Below, in pieces: positions 53,122 to 59,617 of a DNA stretch of 64,000 nt. The stretch covers positions 26,451 through 90,450 of the forward strand of contig NZ_SNWP01000016.1 in assembly GCF_004361915.1 (NCBI RefSeq), in the 5' to 3' direction. This DNA comes from Sediminibacterium goheungense. Its GTDB lineage: Bacteria; Bacteroidota; Bacteroidia; Chitinophagales; Chitinophagaceae. Under the pieces are notes generated by a model. The model saw nothing but the letters and a program-made list of their open reading frames with translations, did not search any database and was not told the origin of the DNA. Positions within the stretch are counted from its first letter, which is position 1. The number at the start of each line of letters is the position of its first letter. The translations under genes were made by a program, and so were the position numbers.

Positions 53122-53874
53122 TTATTCACCACTAATAAAATATCCATCTTCTACCAGGCGATAAGGTTGACTGATTTTTTTTGATAATTTTTCAAAATCT
53201 TCTTCATTTAATTCTTCTGGCTGATAGTAGGGAGTCGAGAATTTGTTGTAATGTATAGGGATGAGTTCTCTGGCCTGTAGTAATTTTGCCGCGTTAAAAG
53301 CCTGTTCCAGAGTCATGGATGCAGGTATGGTACTGTAAGCAAGCCCCAATGCCTGAAAATTTACAATTGCGCCATTTATCGGTAAAAAAGCGAAATCAAT
53401 ATTTTGGTTTTCTTTACCGAGTTGCCAAAACTTATTATGCCATATGGTATCACCACCATGGAATATCTTAAATCCGTTACATTCAATAATCCACGCTGTT
53501 TGATCGTGTCCGATACCATCAAGTGAGAATACTGATTTTATGCTGATTCCTTCTTCAGTAAATATTTCATCGTAGTCAAGATAAATAACATGTCTTGTAA
53601 GAGCGGGGATGTATTTTTCCAGTTTTTTATAAGCGATTATTTTTCCGTCTGGTTTCAAACATTTTTCAATAATAGAAATATCAAAATGATCTAAGTGCAG
53701 GTGTGTAAATACAATATAATCTGCCTTCGTAGTTAAGGAAAAATGAATAAGAGGTGTTCTTGGGTAACCTAGTATTCCGGAATAAGCTGTAAAATCTTCA
53801 ACAGCATCAACTAATAGGGTCTTTTTGTTACATTCAATTTTAATTCCTGCCCAATTTAACTTCTGGATTTTCAT
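53122..53874 (-). CDS. Metallo-beta-lactamase-fold hydrolase
   Basis: 250 residues. The metal site FTHLHLDHFD (H58, H60, D62, H63) opens the MBL core. GDTIWHNKFWQLGKENQ and IPIHYNKFSTP hold the later ligands. It is of the UPF0173/UlaG-like short type without a signal peptide. Substrate unknown. Fourth gene downstream of the regulator. Confidence 0.86.
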   Translation of the reverse strand: MKIQKLNWAGIKIECNKKTLLVDAVEDFTAYSGILGYPRTPLIHFSLTTKADYIVFTHLHLDHFDISIIEKCLKPDGKIIAYKKLEKYIPALTRHVIYLDYDEIFTEEGISIKSVFSLDGIGHDQTAWIIECNGFKIFHGGDTIWHNKFWQLGKENQNIDFAFLPINGAIVNFQALGLAYSTIPASMTLEQAFNAAKLLQARELIPIHYNKFSTPYYQPEELNEEDFEKLSKKISQPYRLVEDGYFISGE

Positions 53875-53893
53875 AATAGTATCGTTTCAGGTA

Positions 53894-54439
53894 TTATAAT
53901 TTATAATAAAATACCAGTGAGGCTTTTTCAATCAGATGCTGTGATAGATAGAATCCAACTAGGGCGGGATTTGCGTTTGCATCGAGTCCTAACTTTTCTG
54001 TATTCAATGCGTATACTGTTATGGTATATTTATGAAATCCACTACCTGGTGTTGGGCAGGGGCCACTATATCCTGTAGTGCCAAAGTCTGTTTTACTTTG
54101 AATGGATTTAGGTGGAGCAGATCCATTTTTTGTATTTCCTGCGTTTGATACTAATTGTAGTATAGTTTTATCAATATCAAAAATCAGCCAGTGCCACCAT
54201 CCGCTGCCTGTTGGTGCATTTTCATCATGAATGGTAACTGCGAAACTCTTGGTGCCTGCGGGAGCGTATTCCCAAAATAGCTGGGGCGATTTGTTTTCAC
54301 CGGTACAGCCAAACCCATTGAATACCTGTTGACTGGTAGCCTGACCACCCAATTCTTTTGATTTTAAAGTAAATGTTTGTGCGTTTGAAAGCAAAACGTT
54401 CAGAACGAATGTTACAATGATGAATAAGTGTTTTTTCAT
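53894..54439 (-). CDS. Exported PEBP (YbhB/YbcL Raf-kinase-inhibitor-like) protein
   Basis: 181 residues with a signal peptide (about 1-20). PEBP motifs: NKSPQLFWEYAPAGTKSFAVTIHDENAPTGSGWWHWL (shown as the pieces SPQLFWEYAPAGT, DENAPTGSGWWHWLIFDI), GYSGPCPTPGSGFHKYTITVYAL. It binds anions or phospholipid-like ligands; the bacterial role is unclear. Start overlaps the thioesterase stop by 4 bp (ATGA). Confidence 0.88.
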   Translation of the reverse strand: MKKHLFIIVTFVLNVLLSNAQTFTLKSKELGGQATSQQVFNGFGCTGENKSPQLFWEYAPAGTKSFAVTIHDENAPTGSGWWHWLIFDIDKTILQLVSNAGNTKNGSAPPKSIQSKTDFGTTGYSGPCPTPGSGFHKYTITVYALNTEKLGLDANANPALVGFYLSQHLIEKASLVFYYKL

Positions 54440-54921
54440 ATTTCTTTTCTTATTGCGTTAACCCTGTTTTCAAATGTGAAATCGTTTTCCAGTGGATGGT
54501 GTATTTGTTCAAAGAACCGCATCAGCTCTGTTGAATGTTTGTGGCTCTTTTGAAGTTTAATATGGAAGTGAACCAGTTTCGACCACATAATTGCTTTTAT
54601 ATGTGTTTTGTTTTCATTCCACATAAAAGCTTCCACCAATAAACTTGAAGCTGAAAATGAAATTAATTTTGTTTCGATTACTACTTTTTCAAGCCATGCC
54701 GCAGGATAGAGGTATGAAATTTGTGTTTGCGCGGCAACCCAACTCAATCCATCTTTTTTGGCTATATCAGCCGTGTGGAAAGAATAATTTTCGAGTAGTT
54801 GTTCTGTTCTGGCTGCTACTATATAATCTATGTATTTTGAATTATTCAGATGATTGAAGGGGTCACAATCCTGGTACTGTATCCTTGCAGTACTCTCTAA
54901 TATTTTTTTTAAAGTAGCCAT
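54436..54921 (-). CDS. Acyl-CoA thioesterase (4HBT hotdog fold)
   Basis: 161 residues. Hotdog-fold traits: YQDCDPFNHLNNSKYIDYI (the catalytic Asp/His region D17-like, HLNN) and WVAAQTQISYLYPAAWLEKVVIE. It likely splits an acyl-CoA or acyl-carrier thioester. Third gene of the cluster, overlapping the PEBP gene by 4 bp. Confidence 0.85.
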   Translation of the reverse strand: MATLKKILESTARIQYQDCDPFNHLNNSKYIDYIVAARTEQLLENYSFHTADIAKKDGLSWVAAQTQISYLYPAAWLEKVVIETKLISFSASSLLVEAFMWNENKTHIKAIMWSKLVHFHIKLQKSHKHSTELMRFFEQIHHPLENDFTFENRVNAIRKEI

Positions 54922-54973
54922 GTCATTGGTTTAATCATCATTTCAAATAAAATCTTCTAACTAATCTCAGTTT

Positions 54974-55471
54974 TTATTTACTCAATTCAATTAACTGTTC
55001 TTCCATTAAACCCAGAACAGGAGGTGTTGACACTCCTAAAAGGTTTAAATAAATACACAATGCGCCTCTGTGATGTACTTCGTGTATAATCATATTTCTA
55101 AGCAGATTTTTTAATGGTATTTCTCTTCCTTTGATTAGGGATATATTATTTGATAGTGAAACATCACTTACAGTTTCTAATATTTTTATGGTTTGCACAT
55201 GCATGGCTTCGAAATAATCAAAAATACTGTTGTAGCCGATGGTGATGTCACTTTTGCAACCCTTATAACAAGGTTTATGACCGATTGCCATTTCTGCGAA
55301 AACAAATCTTTCTATTGCTGCAATGTGTCTTATCAGGTCGCCAATGGTAAATTTGCCTTCCCGGTAAGTCCAGTCCAGTTTATCATGAGGTATTGCGGCT
55401 AATACTTTATTTGTGATACTGCGAGTGTCTTCATAATACTCCAGAAATCTGTTAATGGTTATAATTTCCAT
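54974..55471 (-). CDS. DinB-fold protein 1
   Basis: 165 residues. Metal triad H49 in GDLIRHIAAI and H130, H134 in MIIHEVHHRGALCIYLNLLG. Typical DinB/YfiT enzyme length. It is the first gene after the regulator; an operator palindrome lies at 55482-55495, just 11 bp upstream of its start, so it is the likely lead gene of the TetR-controlled transcript. Confidence 0.85.
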   Translation of the reverse strand: MEIITINRFLEYYEDTRSITNKVLAAIPHDKLDWTYREGKFTIGDLIRHIAAIERFVFAEMAIGHKPCYKGCKSDITIGYNSIFDYFEAMHVQTIKILETVSDVSLSNNISLIKGREIPLKNLLRNMIIHEVHHRGALCIYLNLLGVSTPPVLGLMEEQLIELSK

Positions 55472-55481
55472 ATTTAATAAA

Positions 55482-55495
55482 ATACCGATCGGTAT
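55482..55495. promoter_or_regulatory. TetR operator O1 (perfect 14-bp palindrome)
   Basis: ATACCGATCGGTAT is perfectly palindromic, sits in the 41-bp gap between tetR and dinB1, and matches O2 at 56142-56155 in 13 of 14 bases. Its place just upstream of dinB1 suggests control of the whole downstream cluster. Confidence 0.8.
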
Positions 55496-55512
55496 ATTTT
55501 AGTGTAAATTTT

Positions 55513-56115
55513 TTAAGCCTTTAGATCCAGTATTATTTTTTCTAAATAGTCCATGGCTACCTTTAAATCCTTTGCGTTTTGTACCACTTTGGCCTGCATG
55601 ATGCTTCCTTCAATAATGGATACTAAAATGATGGCAATCAATGTGGGGTTTGTATTTTTTTTAATTTCTCCCCTTACCATACCACGTTTGATTTGGTTTT
55701 CAATAGAAGTTTTCCAGAATGCCAGTGCTTTCGCAGCTTTTTCTCTGAGTTTAGGATGTGTATCATCTGCTTCTGTAGATGTATTTAGTATAGGACATCC
55801 TGGTTGCAGGAAGGGGAGTATCAAAAATTTCCGATAGACTTTAGGGTAAACAAGCAGGCGCTCAATTGAGTTTTCGGTTGCTAATATTTGTGCCTTGATA
55901 TAATTGGTAACGGTATTGAAATTGTAATCGAATGCAGCAAGGGCAACTTCGTCTTTGTTTTCAAAATTTCCGTATATACTTCCTTTTGTTAAGCCGGTTG
56001 CCTCGGTAAGGTCATGAATGGACGTTCCTGCATAGCCTTTCTCATTGAAAACAGGAGCTGTTTTCTCAATAATATATTGTCTGGTTCTTTCTGCTTTTGA
56101 TAATTCAATACTCAT
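55513..56115 (-). CDS. TetR/AcrR-family repressor of the accessory cluster
   Basis: 200 residues. The N-terminal helix-turn-helix (about 31-52) reads TSIHDLTEATGLTKGSIYGNF. The C-terminal ligand-binding part is all-helical (LLVYPKVYRKFLILPFLQPG). Two matched palindromes flank the gene, one in its own promoter region (autorepression) and one ahead of dinB1. Inducer unknown. Confidence 0.9.
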   Translation of the reverse strand: MSIELSKAERTRQYIIEKTAPVFNEKGYAGTSIHDLTEATGLTKGSIYGNFENKDEVALAAFDYNFNTVTNYIKAQILATENSIERLLVYPKVYRKFLILPFLQPGCPILNTSTEADDTHPKLREKAAKALAFWKTSIENQIKRGMVRGEIKKNTNPTLIAIILVSIIEGSIMQAKVVQNAKDLKVAMDYLEKIILDLKA

Positions 56116-56141
56116 GACGATGTAAAAATAGTAAATAAATA

Positions 56142-56155
56142 ATACCGATTGGTAT
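56142..56155. promoter_or_regulatory. TetR operator O2 in the tetR promoter
   Basis: ATACCGATTGGTAT differs from O1 in one base and lies 26 bp upstream of the tetR start, where it would cover the promoter. Confidence 0.8.
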
Positions 56156-56290
56156 ATTTTTTAAAAATTTCTGGTAAATGCTTTTCGATGATTATTCAAG
56201 GCATTTTTTAATGTACCCAAAACTGCGCCGGTAAAGACTAATCGCGCTTTTAAGCACGATGAAAGATTACAGTTAGTCAGGGTTATAGTG

Positions 56291-56527
56291 CTAATAAAGA
56301 CGCTTATTCATAAAGGCTCTCCCTGATCCTGACTTTAGATATTTTTCAAAATGAAATGCCTTTATTTTATCATGAAAGGCGCAGTAAAAAAGAAGTTTTA
56401 CAGGCAAATTCGATTTTGTAGAAGGTACATATCCTTTATTGTGCCTGTTAAATCTTTCTTTTAAGTCGCTTGTGCATCCAACATATGTATTTCCGTTGTT
56501 GCAGAGGAGGATATAGACGTATTGCAT
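56291..56527 (-). CDS. GIY-YIG domain protein
   Basis: 78 residues, the UPF0213-like short form. YVYILLCNNGNTYVGCT holds the GIY-YIG analogue (YVYI...YVGCT), and RFNRHNKGYVPSTKSNLP and EKYLKSGSGRAFMNKRL complete the family pattern. Such single-domain proteins occur widely; a nuclease activity is assumed but untested. Confidence 0.85.
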   Translation of the reverse strand: MQYVYILLCNNGNTYVGCTSDLKERFNRHNKGYVPSTKSNLPVKLLFYCAFHDKIKAFHFEKYLKSGSGRAFMNKRLY

Positions 56528-56620
56528 TTTCCTGCAAAGATTTATATTAACCCCTATGCTGGCAATAGGTATTTATACCTGATTTTGAGGCAGGGGATTT
56601 CGGGTGTTGGAGCTTTTGTA

Positions 56621-56998
56621 GCCCACCGTCGCTGAAGCTATGGTGGGCAAGTGCGCCTAAATATATTTGTTGAAAATCAGAAATCACCTGCGCCAAGGCT
56701 TCGGTTGGTGAATCCAGTAATAAATATGTAAAAGATGAAAAATGGACCTGTCCGCTGAAGCCCACCAAAATTTAGTGATGTTCCGGAAATGAAAAGCCCA
56801 CCGTCGCTGAAGCTATGGTGGGCAAGTGCGCCTAAATATATTTGTTGAAAATCAGAAATCACCTGCGCCAAGGCTTCGGTTGGTGAATCCAGTAATAAAT
56901 ATGTAAAAGATGAAAAATGGACCTGTCCGCTGAAGCCCACCAAAATTTAGTGATGTTCCGGAAATGAAAAGCCCACCGTCGCTGAAGCTTTGGTGGGC
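56621..56998. repeat. 175-bp tandem repeat, 2.16 copies, with terminator hairpin
   Basis: Unit starts at 56621 and 56796, with a partial third start at 56971, period exactly 175 bp. Each start holds the hairpin GCCCACC...GGTGGGC. The first two hairpin loops are identical and the third differs by one base. The units appear almost identical, so the duplication is recent or under gene conversion. Read on the minus strand, the copy nearest the tRNA ends in TTTT and works as its terminator. Confidence 0.92.
56961..56998 (-). terminator. Terminator of the tRNA-Ser gene
   Basis: On the minus strand GCCCACC (loop AAAGCTTCAGCGAC) GGTGGGC is followed by TTTTC. It begins 5 bp after the end of the tRNA gene. 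Confidence 0.8.
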
Positions 56999-57003
56999 GT
57001 AAG

Positions 57004-57088
57004 CGGAGAGAGAGGGATTCGAACCCCCGGACCTTTGACAGTCAACGGTTTTCAAGACCGCCGCATTCGACCGCTCTGCCATCTCTCC
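57004..57088 (-). tRNA. tRNA-Ser (anticodon UGA)
   Basis: 85 nt. Acceptor stem GGAGAGA pairs with TCTCTCC; the anticodon loop CTTGAAA gives UGA, so it reads UCA (and probably other UCN) codons. The D-arm has GCAGAGCGGTCGAATGC, the T-arm GGGGGTTCGAATCCC, and a long variable arm typical of class II tRNA-Ser lies between. CCA is not encoded. It has a well-spaced promoter (57093-57123) and a hairpin terminator. Confidence 0.97.
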
Positions 57089-57092
57089 GCGG

Positions 57093-57123
57093 CAAAAGTA
57101 AGGGTTGAAATATTTCTACCAAA
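57093..57123 (-). promoter_or_regulatory. Promoter of tRNA-Ser
   Basis: On the minus strand a -33 TTTG (57120-57123) and a -7 TACTTTTG (57093-57100) with a 19-nt spacer give a full match to the phylum consensus. It is the best promoter in the window. Confidence 0.85.
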
Positions 57124-57373
57124 AAATATTCGAAATAATACGCAAATGCATTCATAAACAAGCTGTTAGAGTAATTGGGAACGAGGTGTTTGCATCTGTT
57201 ATGATCTTTTGAGTGGCAGTTAGTAACCCGATCATCATGCTGCTCTATTTCAGGACTGATATCAATAAATTTTATTTTTATATTAATCCTATATTTATGT
57301 CTAATAATGTCAACATTAAATGATAAAATAAAGTATAATGATGTAAAATAGCAACATTTTCGTATATTCGTAT

Positions 57374-57406
57374 TGTCGTTATAATTCGACATTAATATAC
57401 ATTAAT
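57374..57406. promoter_or_regulatory. Candidate HipB operator
   Basis: TGTCG-8-CGACA (57374-57391) is followed by two ATTAAT words spaced 4 bp apart (57391-57396, 57401-57406), ending 8 bp before the hipB ATG. HipB dimers bind such palindromes next to their own start; autorepression by HipBA is the usual rule for the family. Confidence 0.5.
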
Positions 57407-57413
57407 TTAAATA

Positions 57414-57767
57414 ATGATGGAAAATAGCAACAAAAATTGGTTTGCGATGAGTGACCCGGCTATATTGGCCATGCTGGGGCAGTTTCTGCAGCATACAAGG
57501 CTGGAGCAAAATAAAACACAGCAGGAAATTGCTTCTGCAGCAGGAATACATCGTTCTACCCTGGTACAGATAGAGGGCGGCGGCGGCGGAACTTTATTGT
57601 CTTTTATTCAGGTTATGCGTGCCCTTCAGCAATTACACCTGTTCCGTTTTTTTGAGACCCAACCCAAAATCAGTCCCTTGCAACTGGCTAAAATGGATCA
57701 GCAGAAAAGAAAAAGAGCCAGTAGAAAAAATAAGACAGCAGATCATCAACCCAAAACCGACTGGTAA
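57414..57767 (+). CDS. hipB: HipB-like antitoxin (XRE helix-turn-helix)
   Basis: 117 residues. Helix-turn-helix covers about 33-60 (KTQQEIASAAGIHRSTLVQIE). A Gly5 run, EGGGGG, is encoded by GGC triplets at about 57574-57588 in the turn after it. A basic tail (KRKRASRKNKTADHQ) ends it. The TAA overlaps the hipA ATG by one base (TAATG). It should bind and silence HipA and repress the operon. Confidence 0.88.
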   Translation: MMENSNKNWFAMSDPAILAMLGQFLQHTRLEQNKTQQEIASAAGIHRSTLVQIEGGGGGTLLSFIQVMRALQQLHLFRFFETQPKISPLQLAKMDQQKRKRASRKNKTADHQPKTDW

Positions 57768-59059
57768 TGATTACTACTGCTTTTATACATATATGGAACA
57801 AGCGTGTAGGTGCGATTGCCTGGGATGAAAGAACGGGCACTGCATCTTTCGAATATGAACCTGCTTTTCTTCGTCAGCAGTGGAATCTATCCCCTCTGAA
57901 AATGCCGATATTAAATGCTGCAGGACGGATTTTCTCTTTTCCTGAATTGAGAGACAGTCTTACATTCAAAGGACTACCGGGTTTACTGGCAGATGTATTA
58001 CCCGATAAATATGGTAACAGCCTTATCAATGCCTGGCTCTCCAGAAACGGCAGACCTGCGAATAGTATGAACCCGGTGGAACTGCTTTGTTTTATTGGTA
58101 AGAGGGGCATGGGGGCGTTGGAATTTGAACCCGGATTATACAGTTCAAATAAAACAGCTACAAAAATTGAATTGGATGGCCTGGTGAATATGGCGCAGGA
58201 AATTTTATCGGGCAGACAGGATTTTAATACACGGCTTAGTGCCGATGAAGCAAAAGCACTTACCGATATACTAAAGATCGGTTCATCTGCAGGTGGGGCA
58301 AGGGCCAAAGCCGTGGTCGCATTTAATCAGCTTACAGGAGAAATCAGATCCGGACAGGCAGATGTGCCGGATGGCTTTACGCATTGGTTACTGAAATTTG
58401 ATGGGGTTACTGATCAGCAACTGGGTTCTTCTTCCGGATACGGAAGGGTAGAAATGGCCTATCACCTCATGGCAAAGGAAGCTGGTATTGAAATGATGGA
58501 ATGCCGCTTACTAGAAGAGAATGGAAGGGCGCATTTCATGACCAAACGTTTCGACCGCATGCCCGATAACAAGAAATTACACATACAGAGTTTTTGTGCA
58601 CTGGCGCATTACGATTTTAATGAGATTACATCGTTCAGTTACGAGCAGTTATTTGAAACCATGCGCAGTCTATTACTACCATATACAGACGCTGAACAAT
58701 TGTTCAGAAGAATGGTGTTCAATGTAATGGCGAAAAACTGTGATGACCATACCAAGAATTTTTCATTTATGATGGATCAAAATGGTGCCTGGAAACTGGC
58801 ACCTGCTTTTGATCTTTGTCATGCATACCGGCCTGACAGTTCATGGGTAAGTCAGCACTCACTCAGCATCAATGGTAAAAGAAAGGATATCAGCCGGGAT
58901 GATTTACTGGCAGTGGCTAAAAATATGAATATTAAAAAAGCACCGTCCATAATTGATCAGGTGAAAGAGGTTGTTGGCAGGTGGCATGATTTTGCTGCGA
59001 TTACAGCCGTAAATAGCGACCTGCGTGATGCAATCGGCAAAACCATATTGTTATTATAA
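57767..59059 (+). CDS. hipA: HipA-family serine/threonine kinase toxin
   Basis: 430 residues, full length. N-terminal HipA-N domain (about 5-110); ATP region KIGSSAGGARAKA (170-182) corresponds to the phosphoregulated P-loop of HipA. Catalytic DxHxKN is D326-D-H-T-K-N331, and the Mg-binding Asp is D349 in APAFDLC. All key residues are there, so an active kinase is likely. HipA of E. coli phosphorylates GltX. It is translationally coupled to hipB. Confidence 0.92.
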   Translation: MITTAFIHIWNKRVGAIAWDERTGTASFEYEPAFLRQQWNLSPLKMPILNAAGRIFSFPELRDSLTFKGLPGLLADVLPDKYGNSLINAWLSRNGRPANSMNPVELLCFIGKRGMGALEFEPGLYSSNKTATKIELDGLVNMAQEILSGRQDFNTRLSADEAKALTDILKIGSSAGGARAKAVVAFNQLTGEIRSGQADVPDGFTHWLLKFDGVTDQQLGSSSGYGRVEMAYHLMAKEAGIEMMECRLLEENGRAHFMTKRFDRMPDNKKLHIQSFCALAHYDFNEITSFSYEQLFETMRSLLLPYTDAEQLFRRMVFNVMAKNCDDHTKNFSFMMDQNGAWKLAPAFDLCHAYRPDSSWVSQHSLSINGKRKDISRDDLLAVAKNMNIKKAPSIIDQVKEVVGRWHDFAAITAVNSDLRDAIGKTILLL

Positions 59060-59114
59060 AAGAGAGGATTATCTCTTTACCATACAATAAAAGAACCCCA
59101 TTCCTCAATCAACC

Positions 59115-59444
59115 ATGCGAATAATTCAACCCATACTTCATTACTTCCTCCACTTTGGTTTGCCGGTTTTTATAGCATGGTTTTTTTTTCGGGATCAATG
59201 GAAAAAAACAACACTTCTTTTATGGTTAACTATGCTGGTAGATCTTGATCATCTGCTGGCTGCACCTTTGTTCAACGCCTGCAGGTGCAGCATCAATTTT
59301 CATCCTCTACATAGTTATCCGGCAATTGCATGCTATGTATTGCTGTTATTTATTCCCAGGTGCCGTATCATTGCGATTGGTTTACTGCTGCATATGGCCA
59401 CTGATCAGCTTGACTGTTTTATCAATCAATATACCTGTCTTTAG
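59115..59444 (+). CDS. DUF6122 membrane protein
   Basis: 109 residues, about three helices. Signatures: ILHYFLHFGLPVFIAWFFF, MLVDLDHLLAAPLFN (the VDLDHL motif), HSYPAI and LLHMATDQLDCFIN. It is similar to metal-dependent hydrolase-like membrane families (His/Asp-rich at a membrane face). Function unknown. Confidence 0.8.
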   Translation: MRIIQPILHYFLHFGLPVFIAWFFFRDQWKKTTLLLWLTMLVDLDHLLAAPLFNACRCSINFHPLHSYPAIACYVLLLFIPRCRIIAIGLLLHMATDQLDCFINQYTCL

Positions 59445-59617
59445 AAGTACATATGAATGCTTCATGTAAGCTTTTATCTATCGGATTTGTACATATCGTT
59501 GCTGAATAAGGCTTTCGGAAGGGTAAAGTGTTAATTTAAAGGGAACCATACCATTGTTATAAAACTTTTAAAGTAGCATTGTTATTTCAACGTATTTGCA
59601 GGTTTATAAATAACAGT

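Larger units (their letters stand above)
57089..57413. other. 325-bp divergent gap between tRNA-Ser and hipB
   Basis: Holds the tRNA promoter (57093-57123), AT-rich DNA without a gene, and near hipB the direct words TTCGTAT and a TGTCG/CGACA dyad (57374-57391). Confidence 0.5.

Noticed and set aside
56547..57082. Open frames running through the 175-bp repeats and the tRNA
   Set aside because: Two near-identical frames come from the repeat itself and the third reads through the tRNA; no family similarity.
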